A stretch of DNA of 37,027 nucleotides from assembly GCA_030668615.1 (NCBI GenBank), contig DAOUTQ010000014.1, positions 1-37,027 of the forward strand, read 5' to 3'. The notes beneath the pieces are model-generated. The model saw only the letters and a list, made by a program, of their open reading frames with translations. It made no database searches and had not been told where the DNA came from. Numbering within the stretch: the stretch's first letter is position 1; each line of letters opens with the position of its first letter. This stretch comes from Bacteroidales bacterium (GTDB taxonomy: Bacteria; Bacteroidota; Bacteroidia; Bacteroidales; UBA12077). Both the position numbers and the translations under genes were made by a program. Of this stretch, positions 17,916 through 25,559 are shown piece after piece.

Positions 17916-18161
17916 ATGTATTTAGAAATTGTAACACCAGATAAAAAAGTATTTTCAGGAAAGGTTAATTCTGTTCAGGTTCCGGGGAGCAAAGGTTCTT
18001 TTGCTGTGTTGGAGTTTCATGCGCCTATTATATCAACCCTTGAAAAAGGACGAATAAAAATTACAGAAGGAAGTGCAGAAACTTTTTTTAAAATTAGTGG
18101 TGGTGTTATTGAGGTAAAAGACAACAACGTAATTATTCTTGCTGAATCTGTATTAATGTAA
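17916..18161 (+). CDS. atpC: ATP synthase F1 subunit epsilon, short form
   Basis: An 81-residue epsilon subunit with the N-terminal beta-sandwich (LEIVTPDKKVFSGKVNSVQVPGSKGSFAVLEFHAPIISTLEKGRIKI, then GGVIEVKDNNVIILAES). Canonical epsilon is about 130-140 residues and ends in a two-helix domain that can insert into F1 and block hydrolysis. That whole domain is absent here: the protein stops right after the sandwich. This short form is known in Bacteroidota, so I read it as a natural variant and not a truncation. It would keep the rotor-coupling role but cannot perform classical epsilon inhibition. It follows atpD by 25 nt and precedes the hydrolase gene by 10 nt. Confidence 0.93.
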   Translation: MYLEIVTPDKKVFSGKVNSVQVPGSKGSFAVLEFHAPIISTLEKGRIKITEGSAETFFKISGGVIEVKDNNVIILAESVLM

Positions 18162-18171
18162 TTTACTGCAA

Positions 18172-18891
18172 ATGAGATTTGTATTTATTTTCATATTTTC
18201 ATTATTGTTTTTTGTTTCCGAAGCTCAGGAAAAGGTCACTTTTGCTGCTTCTGACGGACTTCAAATAACTGCAGACCTATACGAATCAAATAAAGACAAA
18301 CCATATATTTTACTTTTTCATCAAGCTGGATATAGCAGAGGAGAATACAAGCAGATTGCAGAAAAAATCATCAAATTTGGGTATAACTGCCTTGCTGTAG
18401 ATCTTAGAGCCGGAGGAGAGGTTAATTATATTCAAAATCACACAGCGTTATTAGCTATACAACAAGGATATCCTGCAGATTATTTAAGTTCTAAACAAGA
18501 TATTCTTGCAGCAATAAAATGGGTTAAAGAACGTAGTGAGGAACCTGTTATTTTATTTGGCAGCTCATTTTCTGCCTCTTTATGTTTGCTTATTGCTAAG
18601 GATAATTCTGATGTTAAAGCTGTAATTGCTTTTAGTCCCGGTGAATTTTTTGAACCAGCCTTAACCATTCAAACAGAACTGTCAAATCTGAACAAACCTG
18701 TTTTTGCAGCTTCATCAAAACGTGAAAATTCGTACGTAAACAAAGTTTTAAAGAGTATTTCTTCCGAAAACAAAACAATATTTACTCCCGAAAAAGGAGG
18801 AGAACATGGTTCAAAGTCTTTATGGAAAAGCAATCCCAATAATCAAGAATACTGGCTCGCACTTACCATGTTTTTTAGTAAAATTCGGTAA
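18172..18891 (+). CDS. Exported alpha/beta-hydrolase (dienelactone hydrolase-like)
   Basis: A 239-residue protein with a signal peptide (MRFVFIFIFSLLFFVSEAQ), so probably periplasmic. The alpha/beta-hydrolase core shows the oxyanion-side motif LLFHQAGYSRGEY, the DLRAGG loop, the nucleophile elbow FGSSFSAS (a GxSxS variant of GxSxG) and a C-terminal histidine in GGEHGSKSLW. The substrate cannot be deduced; serine esterase or peptidase-like activity is likely. The ATG lies 10 nt after the atpC stop, so it is probably transcribed with atpDC. A terminator follows 22 nt after its stop. Confidence 0.8.
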   Translation: MRFVFIFIFSLLFFVSEAQEKVTFAASDGLQITADLYESNKDKPYILLFHQAGYSRGEYKQIAEKIIKFGYNCLAVDLRAGGEVNYIQNHTALLAIQQGYPADYLSSKQDILAAIKWVKERSEEPVILFGSSFSASLCLLIAKDNSDVKAVIAFSPGEFFEPALTIQTELSNLNKPVFAASSKRENSYVNKVLKSISSENKTIFTPEKGGEHGSKSLWKSNPNNQEYWLALTMFFSKIR

Positions 18892-18913
18892 TTGAATTAA
18901 TAATACATGAATA

Positions 18914-18950
18914 AGTCAGAATTAATAATTAAGATATTCTGGCTTTTTTT
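18914..18950 (+). terminator. Rho-independent terminator of the atpDC-hydrolase unit
   Basis: AGTCAGAAT pairs with ATTCTGGCT (one G-T wobble) across a 13-nt loop and is followed by a run of seven T residues, 22 nt after the hydrolase stop. Confidence 0.65.
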
Positions 18951-19039
18951 ATTTTCTCTATGTAACTACAAAAAATTAAAAGCTTTTTTATCTTTACATC
19001 ATTACAAAAAGACTAATAGAATTCTTTTAATATTACAGA

Positions 19040-20026
19040 ATGAATAAGATAAAATTTTTAATACTCCGATTTAGCTCTATAGGAGATATTGTGCTTACAA
19101 CACCCGTAGTTAGAAATCTGAAAAAACAGGTTGAAAATGCAGAAATTCATTATCTTACAAAACCTCAATTTAAATCAATTGTTGAGAGTAATCCGTACAT
19201 AGATCAAGTACATGTATTAAAAAGTTCTGAAAAGGAAACGATAAGAGAATTGAAATTAATGCATTTTGATTATATTATTGATTTACACAGAAATATAAGA
19301 ACTGCAAGATTTAAAAATCGAATTAAGATTATTTCTTTTTCTTTTGATAAACTGAACTGGGAAAAGTGGCTCTTGGTCAACTTTAAAAAGAATAATATGC
19401 CCGACATTCATATTGTTGATCGGTATTTAGAAACTCTGAAAGTTTTTGATGTTAAAAATGACAAAAAAGGATTAGATTATTTTATTCCTGAAAAAGATGA
19501 AGTTGATCTTTCAGATATATCAGAAGAATTAAAAGATGGTTTTGTGGGAGTTGTTGTAGGAGCATTTCACAGTACCAAAAAACTCACCAAAGAAAAGATT
19601 ATTTCGATATGCAATAAGCTTGAGAAGCCAGTATTGTTAATCGGTGGCAAGGAAAATAGAGAGGAAGCAGAAGAAATAAAAAATGCTGTAGATAAAAATA
19701 TCTATAACACGTGCGGAAATTATAATATCAATCAATCTGCATCTTTAGTAAAACAGGCAAATGTAATTTTAACTCCCGACACTGGTTTAATGCATATAGC
19801 AAGTGCTTTTAGAAAGAAAATAATATCTGTTTGGGGAAATACAATTCCTGAATTTGGTATGTATCCTTACTTACCGCATCCAGATTCAGAAATCATGGAA
19901 GTAAAAGGCTTAAAATGCAGACCATGTACAAAAATAGGATTTACAAAATGCCCTAAAAAGCATTTCAAATGCATTAACGACCTGGATGATAATTACATAT
20001 CGGAAAAAATAAAGGCTGTATTTTAG
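19040..20026 (+). CDS. Glycosyltransferase family 9 (heptosyltransferase-like)
   Basis: A 328-residue GT-B fold enzyme of the ADP-heptose:LPS heptosyltransferase family. Visible are the N-terminal SSIGDIVLTTPVVRNLKKQ motif, the DYIIDLHRNIRTARFK loop and the C-terminal donor-binding stretch LTPDTGLMHIASAFRKKIISVWG. A Cys-containing tail (KCRPCTKIGFTKCPKKHFKCI) resembles the CRPCS-type motif of many Bacteroidota members. It should act at the cytoplasmic face of the inner membrane in LPS core or related glycan synthesis. It stands alone downstream of a terminator, with a weak TATCTTTA box about 45 nt upstream of the ATG. It ends in TAG. Confidence 0.9.
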   Translation: MNKIKFLILRFSSIGDIVLTTPVVRNLKKQVENAEIHYLTKPQFKSIVESNPYIDQVHVLKSSEKETIRELKLMHFDYIIDLHRNIRTARFKNRIKIISFSFDKLNWEKWLLVNFKKNNMPDIHIVDRYLETLKVFDVKNDKKGLDYFIPEKDEVDLSDISEELKDGFVGVVVGAFHSTKKLTKEKIISICNKLEKPVLLIGGKENREEAEEIKNAVDKNIYNTCGNYNINQSASLVKQANVILTPDTGLMHIASAFRKKIISVWGNTIPEFGMYPYLPHPDSEIMEVKGLKCRPCTKIGFTKCPKKHFKCINDLDDNYISEKIKAVF

Positions 20027-20039
20027 GATTATTTACTTA

Positions 20040-20047
20040 TATTTTTG
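20040..20047 (+). promoter_or_regulatory. Candidate -7 box (TATTTTTG) for the SpoIIAA-like gene
   Basis: TATTTTTG fits TAnnTTTG, 13 nt after the GT9 stop and 42 nt before ATG 20090. No good -33 element is seen. Confidence 0.33.
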
Positions 20048-20089
20048 TAATTTACCCCAATGCCCCATAGTTTAAATAAAATTTTATAG

Positions 20090-20467
20090 ATGATAACATA
20101 TAATTTTAATAATGAAACAGGAATGCTTGAAACAACATTTGAGGGTAAGATTACTGTTGTAGAACTTATTGATTATATAGAATCAGTTAGAGATGATAAT
20201 ACTCTTCCTAAAAAGTTAAAGATTTTCTCAGATGGTTCTAATGGAAGGTTTGCAACTAAGGTTAATCCAAAAGAGCTGAAGCGATTTTTAGATATAAACA
20301 AGGTAACATTAAAACAAAAGGATTTTATATATGATGCTTATGTTGTTTCAGGCTCAGTTGAAATGGCTTTAGGAATGCTGTATAAGAATTTAATAAAGAT
20401 TAAGAATTATAAGTTTAATATTTTCTCAACCAAAGAAGCAGCGTTAAATTGGCTTAATGAGGTTTAA
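20090..20467 (+). CDS. Small soluble protein, possibly SpoIIAA/STAS-like fold
   Basis: A 125-residue protein without signal peptide or membrane segment. The order of elements (an N-terminal strand pair NFNNETGMLETTFEGKITVVELIDYIESV, a central strand LKIFSDGSNGRFA, a second helix, strand YDAYVVSGSVEMALG, and a C-terminal KFNIFSTKEAALNWLNEV) resembles the STAS/SEC14-type SpoIIAA-like family, in which the FxTxEEAxxWL ending is common. The conserved phosphorylatable serine of true anti-anti-sigma factors cannot be placed confidently. The fold call is tentative and the role unknown. Its stop lies 2 nt from the stop of the convergent barrel gene. Confidence 0.5.
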   Translation: MITYNFNNETGMLETTFEGKITVVELIDYIESVRDDNTLPKKLKIFSDGSNGRFATKVNPKELKRFLDINKVTLKQKDFIYDAYVVSGSVEMALGMLYKNLIKIKNYKFNIFSTKEAALNWLNEV

Positions 20468-20469
20468 TT

Positions 20470-21642
20470 TTAAAAGCTATATCTAAACCGTAAAAACATC
20501 ATTGTCATTTTATCGTATTTATCTCCAAAAGTTCCTTCAAATCGTTGTCCGTATATAGCAAATCTAAAATTATCACTAACCGAATAGTTAAGTGAAGGCA
20601 TTATAAAGTATCCATTACCCAAAGAAGGGAAATACATAACAGAAATACTACCTGAGAGTAATGGATGAATAGGATAAGATATTTGCCCAAACCATGAGAA
20701 CTTGCTATATGATGTTGTTTTTACTGATAATGGCATAAAATATAAATCGTTAAAGCTATTTAAGTTTAATTTGTCAAAATAACCATTGTAATTAGCTTCT
20801 AAAGAAATGTTTAGTGAATTTGAAAACAAATAACTAAATCCGGCTGAAACAATAGCAACACCTGTTGAATCTGAAAAATTTTCTTGTGGATGGAAATAGC
20901 TTATTTCACCATTAAATCCAAAATCCATTATGCTTCCAGACCAACCTGCTCCAATCACATAATCAGATGTATCAATTATTCCACCAATTAGTTGAAAGTC
21001 GTAGCTCCACTTATTGAATCGATATAATCCGGCAGCTGTAATATTATTATCTTTATCAATCTTTACTGCAGCTTCTGCAATAGAAGTATAATTAGGATAA
21101 TATTGAATTCTTAAAGCATCACTTCCTGCTCGTTCTTCGTAATCGAAATCAAAAAACGAATAAGAATTAAAAATGTCGTTTGGATTCCAGGCGAATGATT
21201 GACCCCAATTTATTCTTTGTCTCCCCAAAGTAATTACCCACTTATTAAGGTTTAGTTCAAGATAAGCTCTGTCAAATGTGGTATTTAACACATATGAATT
21301 ACCATCGGTAATATTATTTGTTAGAAAATTTAAATAACCATTATCTTCTTCAAGTGAATTAGCGTAATTAGGCATAAACTTTACTAAATCACCATATATT
21401 AATCTGTTTCGCATATCTAAAGCAAAGGTTAGTTTATCATTCACATACCATTTGTAATTCAGTCGATTATGAATTAAATTATCAACCAGCCAAACAGAAT
21501 CAACACTATTGAACATGGCGGTATTCATATACTTTACATAACCGTTTAATTGCATGTTTGAAAAAACGGATTGCTGGCTATTAGCATTATAAGCTATTAT
21601 TAGTAGAAACATTATTATTAAAAGCTTTTTCACAATTTTCAA
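20470..21642 (-). CDS. Outer-membrane beta-barrel (porin-like) protein near the ABC/LolA locus
   Basis: A 390-residue protein with a signal peptide (MKIVKKLLIIMFLLIIAYNANSQ) and a barrel-like body throughout, ending FLRFRYSF with terminal aromatic. The segment LGRQRINWGQSFAWNPNDIFNSYSFFDFDYEERAGSDALRIQYYPN resembles the conserved region of DUF1302-like and other porin-type proteins. That similarity matters because DUF1302-type barrels are often encoded beside LolA-like carriers and lipid transporters, and here a LolA-like gene and ABC genes lie upstream on the same strand. I therefore infer it may be the outer-membrane part of that system. The four-helix-bundle cassette separates it from the ATPase gene, so co-transcription is not certain. 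Confidence 0.7.
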   Translation of the reverse strand: MKIVKKLLIIMFLLIIAYNANSQQSVFSNMQLNGYVKYMNTAMFNSVDSVWLVDNLIHNRLNYKWYVNDKLTFALDMRNRLIYGDLVKFMPNYANSLEEDNGYLNFLTNNITDGNSYVLNTTFDRAYLELNLNKWVITLGRQRINWGQSFAWNPNDIFNSYSFFDFDYEERAGSDALRIQYYPNYTSIAEAAVKIDKDNNITAAGLYRFNKWSYDFQLIGGIIDTSDYVIGAGWSGSIMDFGFNGEISYFHPQENFSDSTGVAIVSAGFSYLFSNSLNISLEANYNGYFDKLNLNSFNDLYFMPLSVKTTSYSKFSWFGQISYPIHPLLSGSISVMYFPSLGNGYFIMPSLNYSVSDNFRFAIYGQRFEGTFGDKYDKMTMMFLRFRYSF

Positions 21643-21646
21643 GTTT

Positions 21647-21679
21647 TACAAGATGCATGATTTAAGATACAAGATGCAT
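21647..21679. repeat. 12-bp direct repeat (TACAAGATGCAT x2)
   Basis: TACAAGATGCAT occurs at 21647-21658 and 21668-21679 (period 21) between the barrel gene start and the stop of the four-helix-bundle gene. With the TATCCT repeats on the other side, it frames the four-helix-bundle gene in simple repetitive DNA. Confidence 0.6.
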
Positions 21680-21688
21680 CGCTGATCT

Positions 21689-22063
21689 TTATTTATCTGA
21701 AATATGTTGTTTTAATACTGATTGAGAAAAATTGTATATCATCTTACTTCGTTTGATATACTCAGAATTTAGGTAGTTGTATTTTTCCTTATCAATTAAT
21801 GATTTCGTTGCAAAAAGGATATCAAGATGGTAAATTGTTTCATCACATACAGCATGAGAAATAGTTAAAGATCTCAAGAAGTCTTTTTTATGTGAACGTT
21901 TGCCAAACCCTTCTACTATGTTAGCACCAACAGATTTTGATGATCTGCGAATCTGACTTCCTTCTTCGAAAAGTTCAAATTTTGGAAGTTTTAGAGTTAT
22001 ATTATGTATTTCAACAGCTAATTTAAAAGCCAACTTATAAATTTCTAAGTCTCTATAATTCAT
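21689..22063 (-). CDS. Four-helix-bundle protein (S23/rRNA-intervening-sequence type)
   Basis: A 124-residue soluble helical protein with the hallmark pattern of the four-helix-bundle/23S rRNA intervening-sequence protein family: MNYRDLEIYKLAFKLAVEIHNIT, then EGSQIRRSSKSVGANIVEGFGKRSHKKDF and AVCDETIYHLDIL. Members are widespread in Bacteroidota, either inside rRNA intervening sequences or, as here, as lone genes in intergenic DNA flanked by short degenerate repeats. Their biochemical function is not established; the fold suggests nucleic-acid or protein binding. Its placement between an ABC ATPase and a barrel gene on the same strand looks like an insertion into an older gene cluster. Confidence 0.88.
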   Translation of the reverse strand: MNYRDLEIYKLAFKLAVEIHNITLKLPKFELFEEGSQIRRSSKSVGANIVEGFGKRSHKKDFLRSLTISHAVCDETIYHLDILFATKSLIDKEKYNYLNSEYIKRSKMIYNFSQSVLKQHISDK

Positions 22064-22089
22064 TATTTATATTTTAATATTGCACTTTT

Positions 22090-22119
22090 TATCCTGAAGC
22101 CTGTATCCTCTATCCTGAA
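22090..22119. repeat. Degenerate tandem TATCCT(GAA) repeat
   Basis: TATCCTGAA at 22090-22098 and 22111-22119, with TATCCT also at 22104-22109, lies just upstream of the four-helix-bundle gene and 2 nt from the ATPase stop. The units are short and imperfect. Confidence 0.5.
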
Positions 22120-22120
22120 T

Positions 22121-22807
22121 CTATAGCCTCCGTTCATCAGAAACCACATGTCCATCTTCAACTGTTATTACTCTTCGAGCTTTGTTTACAACTCTTTGAT
22201 CATGAGTAGAGAAAATGAATGTTATATTTTCTTCTTTATTAAGTGCTTCCATTATGTCAAGTAAAGTTTCTGTTGATTTAGAATCAAGATTTGCTGTGGG
22301 CTCATCAGCCAGAATAAATTTAGGTTTTGAAGCCAAAGCTCTTGCAACAGCAACTCTTTGTTGTTGTCCGCCAGATAATTTGGATGGTCGGCTATTTGCT
22401 CTGTCAGCAATTCCAACTGCAATTAGCAATTCCATTGCACGCTTTCTTCTTTCGGCTTTCTTTTTACCTTGAAGTTCCATAATGAATTCAACATTTTCTA
22501 TTGCAGTTAAAACGGGAATTAAATTATAAGCCTGAAAAACAAAACCAATATTTTGTAATCTGAAATCGATTAGTTTTGAAGAGCTAAACTCTCTAATGTT
22601 TTCATCGTTTACTATTATATCACCCTCAGTTGGATTGTCTAAGCCTCCAATCATGTTTAATAGGGTTGTTTTTCCTGATCCTGATGGACCAACAATTGCG
22701 GCAAATTCGCCTTGTTCGAATGATAAATCGATATGGTCAACAGCTTTTACTTGTATTTCTGAGTCATTGTATATTTTAACGAGATTCTTTAATTCTAATA
22801 CTTTCAT
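22121..22807 (-). CDS. ABC transporter ATP-binding protein (LolD/MacB-type)
   Basis: A 228-residue ATPase with complete motifs: Walker A GPSGSGKTT, Q-loop FVFQAYNLIPVLTAIENV, signature LSGGQQQRVAVARAL, Walker B FILADEPTANLD and the H-loop STHDQRV. The sequence and size fit the LolD/MacB/FtsE subgroup, which powers mechanotransmission-type ABC systems and not ordinary solute import. The ORF track starts at 22846; ATG 22807 gives the family N-terminus MKVLELKNLVKIY. The two FtsX-like permeases immediately upstream on the same strand are its obvious membrane partners. A 108-nt gap with two stem-loops separates it from the nearer permease. It ends in TAG. Confidence 0.95.
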   Translation of the reverse strand: MKVLELKNLVKIYNDSEIQVKAVDHIDLSFEQGEFAAIVGPSGSGKTTLLNMIGGLDNPTEGDIIVNDENIREFSSSKLIDFRLQNIGFVFQAYNLIPVLTAIENVEFIMELQGKKKAERRKRAMELLIAVGIADRANSRPSKLSGGQQQRVAVARALASKPKFILADEPTANLDSKSTETLLDIMEALNKEENITFIFSTHDQRVVNKARRVITVEDGHVVSDERRL

Positions 22808-22823
22808 CTTTTTGAGTTTTTGG

Positions 22824-22850
22824 CTCTTTGCTGTTAGCGAAAACAAAGAG
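22824..22850. other. Stem-loop (7-bp) in the permease-ATPase gap
   Basis: CTCTTTG and CAAAGAG pair perfectly across a 13-nt loop, 17 nt upstream of the ATPase start codon. There is no U-tract on either strand, so it is not a typical terminator. Confidence 0.4.
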
Positions 22851-22885
22851 TTATGTTTTTATTTTTAAAATTCATTGTACTTATT

Positions 22886-22908
22886 GCTAAAGGCTAATAG
22901 CCTTTAGC
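22886..22908. other. Stem-loop (perfect 10-bp) after the permease stop
   Basis: GCTAAAGGCT-AAT-AGCCTTTAGC is a perfect inverted repeat with a 3-nt loop, 7 nt after the permease stop. No T-run follows on the minus strand, so it is more likely an mRNA-stabilising or processing hairpin between cistrons than a terminator. Confidence 0.6.
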
Positions 22909-22915
22909 TTGTAAT

Positions 22916-24133
22916 TTACTCTATTCTTAATGCTTCTGCAGGATTTAATTTAATTGCTTTTCGTGCAGGATATATAGCAGATAGGATACCGGTAATTATT
23001 ACTAATATGGTTACAGTAATTACAGAATCTATTCCTATTGTTGGATAAACCATGGTGTCAAAACCAGCAGAGCTTAATCCGTCGGCCCATAATGATAAAT
23101 CAAGTCCGGTTTTACCGGTAATAATTGTTAAACCAACAGCCAACGCTATCCCTATAACGCCACCTACCAGAGAAAGAAATATGGTTTCGAGAACAATCAT
23201 TGTAAATACTCGTAATTTATTCATCCCAACAGCCATTAACATCCCTAATTCTTTAACTCGCTCAAGAATAACCATTAGCATGGTGTTAACTATACCAAAA
23301 CCTAAAGCTAATAATATAATAATAACGAAAATATAAATCATAAACTCCATACTTTCGTTCATCATTTTCATGTCGGGCATAAGTTCTGTCCATGTAAGAG
23401 TTTGTAAGTTGGGATATTCTGATTTCAACTGAGTAGCCAATTCATTTTCCATATTATTCTCGGTCATTCGAATTGCTAATTCATGAGCAACATTATCTTC
23501 TATCTTAATTAAATTTTGAAGATCTTCTACTCTGACAAAAGCACGCATTTCATCATAAGTTGAATTTGCAGTTTTAAAAATCCCAGCAACCCTGAAAGAT
23601 CCACCGGAAAGTGTTCCGTCCATTTCAGTAACAGTAACTACAATTTTTGACCGAACCTTAACTTTTAACTTCTTAGCGAGTTTTTCTCCAATAACAATTG
23701 GATTCCTTTTTACTCCTTCGAAATAGGCTCCATCAATTATTTTAGTGTGTAAGTTGGTTACCCTTTGTTCGTTTTCTGGATCTATTCCAACCATTTGTAC
23801 ACCGGAACCTGTTTCAGCTGATGAAATCATACAGGTTGCAATAATACGAGTAGAAACACCTGCAACATTGGGTTTCGATTCAATGTTTTCTTTAATTGTA
23901 TTTATATCAGTGATGTAATCTTCTACTTCACTTGTTTGTATATAATCGGCGTGATGAATTTGAATGTGAGAAACTTCAGTTTTTATTACATTATCTACTT
24001 TTTGGTTAAGCCAACCAAGCATAAATGCAATTGTAAAAACTCCTGCAAAAACACCTAATGCAATTGCTGAGATTATTACTAAACTTCTGGTTCTGCTTCT
24101 CCACACATTTCGCCATGATACTGCCCAAATCAT
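22916..24133 (-). CDS. ABC transporter permease (FtsX/MacB/LolE-type), second of two
   Basis: A 405-residue permease with the type VII ABC layout: one N-terminal transmembrane helix (SLVIISAIALGVFAGVFTIAF), a large periplasmic MacB_PCD domain (residues ~45-270) and three C-terminal helices (FVIIILLALGFGIVNTMLM, IVLETIFLSLVGGVIGIALAVGL, ITVTILVIITGILSAIYPARKAIKLNPAEALR). The ending PARKAIKLNPAEALR is characteristic of the FtsX family. It lies 25 nt after the first permease and is about as similar to it as LolC is to LolE, which suggests a heterodimeric transporter with the ATPase downstream. Such systems extract lipoproteins or other envelope molecules and do not move small solutes across a channel. 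Confidence 0.92.
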   Translation of the reverse strand: MIWAVSWRNVWRSRTRSLVIISAIALGVFAGVFTIAFMLGWLNQKVDNVIKTEVSHIQIHHADYIQTSEVEDYITDINTIKENIESKPNVAGVSTRIIATCMISSAETGSGVQMVGIDPENEQRVTNLHTKIIDGAYFEGVKRNPIVIGEKLAKKLKVKVRSKIVVTVTEMDGTLSGGSFRVAGIFKTANSTYDEMRAFVRVEDLQNLIKIEDNVAHELAIRMTENNMENELATQLKSEYPNLQTLTWTELMPDMKMMNESMEFMIYIFVIIILLALGFGIVNTMLMVILERVKELGMLMAVGMNKLRVFTMIVLETIFLSLVGGVIGIALAVGLTIITGKTGLDLSLWADGLSSAGFDTMVYPTIGIDSVITVTILVIITGILSAIYPARKAIKLNPAEALRIE

Positions 24134-24158
24134 AATTTCTAATTTATATGGTTATTTT

Positions 24159-25379
24159 TTAAGCTCTAAGAGCTTTTGTAACTTTTAAGTTTTTTACCTT
24201 AAATATTGGATATAGCGATATAATTAATGTCATAATAAATACTGCTAACACCTGATTTGTAAATACCGCCGGTGCTGTTCCAAAACACATGAAAGGTTCA
24301 AAACCAAACTGTACATATGCATCGGCAAGATCTGGAGGTAGTTCAATAGGGTTTTGTACAAGCAATAATATAAGCGGGATACTTGCTATAAATCCTGATA
24401 TAACTCCAACTATTCCAATAAGAATTGTTTCGTAAAAAAGAATAACAGCAAGTTTATATTTCTGCATTCCTACAGCAACCATAACCCCTAATTCTCTTTT
24501 ACGTTCGGCAACCATCATAATAATAGTACCGAAAATTCCAAATCCAATTACTATGTAAAGAATAGCTTTCATTACAATTCCGCCAGACTTATCACTGTCG
24601 ATAAATTGAACTACTGCAGGATTCAGCTCTTGCCAGCTCAAAACATTATAATTGTCGCTTAAAGATTTATCCAGTTTTCTAATTGCCGGAGCAACATCGG
24701 TATAATCATCAACCATTATCATTAATGATGTTATCATATCCTCGGCAGAATAGAATTGTTGAGCAAGATTAATATCCATAAAGACACCTAAACTATTCAT
24801 TTGTGGAGTAGAAAATTTTAAAATTCCTTTTACAGGATACGCACCTGCAGCAGTAACTCCATGATATCCTTGACTAATTAAGATGATTGTATCGTTAACA
24901 TCTAAATTTAAGTGTTCGGCAATATTATAAGTAAGTAAAATTCCCTGATCACCGGTTGTAATAAATTCACCTTCGTGAATCCAGTTTTTAAGATTTGATG
25001 TCATATTGTCCTTTTCAGGTTCAATTCCAATTACAGCACCGCCACGAGTGTTTGGTCCTGATGAGAGTAAGGCAAAAGATTCTAATCTTTTTGCTGTAGT
25101 AGTAATTTCTGGAATTTTGTCTACTGAAGCTATCAATTCTTCCGTAGGTGAAAATATATTATTGATAGATTTATTATCTTGAAATTCCGGATGTTGAATT
25201 TGTAAATATCCGGAAGATAATTTAACAGACATATCAATCATACTTCCATAAGTGCCATCTTGGAGAGAGCTCATTACTGTTGATATAAGTACACCAAAGA
25301 ATATGGATGCAACAGTTATCAGAGTTCTTCTTTTATTCCTCCAAAGATTTTTCCAGGCCATTGAAAATGATTTCATCAT
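24159..25379 (-). CDS. ABC transporter permease (FtsX/MacB/LolC-type), first of two
   Basis: A 406-residue protein with the same topology as the next gene: N-terminal helix (RTLITVASIFFGVLISTVMSSL), a periplasmic domain of about 220 residues and three C-terminal helices (AILYIVIGFGIFGTIIMMVAE, YETILIGIVGVISGFIASIPLILLL, VFTNQVLAVFIMTLIISLYPI). The cytoplasmic motif AERKRELGVMVAVGM matches the FtsX coupling region; the downstream partner has ERVKELGMLMAVGM. The C-terminus ends TKALRA. A 180-nt gap containing an inverted-repeat element separates it from the LolA-like gene upstream, so it may have a second promoter or reduced read-through. Confidence 0.92.
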   Translation of the reverse strand: MMKSFSMAWKNLWRNKRRTLITVASIFFGVLISTVMSSLQDGTYGSMIDMSVKLSSGYLQIQHPEFQDNKSINNIFSPTEELIASVDKIPEITTTAKRLESFALLSSGPNTRGGAVIGIEPEKDNMTSNLKNWIHEGEFITTGDQGILLTYNIAEHLNLDVNDTIILISQGYHGVTAAGAYPVKGILKFSTPQMNSLGVFMDINLAQQFYSAEDMITSLMIMVDDYTDVAPAIRKLDKSLSDNYNVLSWQELNPAVVQFIDSDKSGGIVMKAILYIVIGFGIFGTIIMMVAERKRELGVMVAVGMQKYKLAVILFYETILIGIVGVISGFIASIPLILLLVQNPIELPPDLADAYVQFGFEPFMCFGTAPAVFTNQVLAVFIMTLIISLYPIFKVKNLKVTKALRA

Positions 25380-25470
25380 TTTAATTAATAATTTATAGTT
25401 AATAATTAGTAATTTTTAGATTCTTTCGATGATTTATAGTTGTTGTTTAAAATGTGTGTAACAATCATAT

Positions 25471-25529
25471 TTCGACAGGCTCAATATGACATTACACAAA
25501 TTTCAAAGTGTCACACTGAGTTTATCGAA
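25471..25529. repeat. Inverted-repeat element (21-bp imperfect arms), dispersed-repeat type
   Basis: Arm TTCGACAGGCTCAATATGACA (25471-25491) pairs imperfectly with TGTCACACTGAGTTTATCGAA (25509-25529) across a 17-nt spacer. The wording TTCGACAGGCTCA...TGTCACACTGAG is of the kind I associate with dispersed intergenic repeats in Bacteroidota genomes. It sits between the LolA-like gene and the first permease and differs from the repeat family at 477 and 3289. Confidence 0.7.
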
Positions 25530-25559
25530 GTGTGCTTTTATTGTATTATTCATTAATAA

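Noticed and set aside
20090-20467. The small SpoIIAA-like protein as the direct substrate of the TPR-SpoIIE phosphatases
   Set aside because: It is not adjacent to either phosphatase and the phosphorylatable serine motif cannot be placed.
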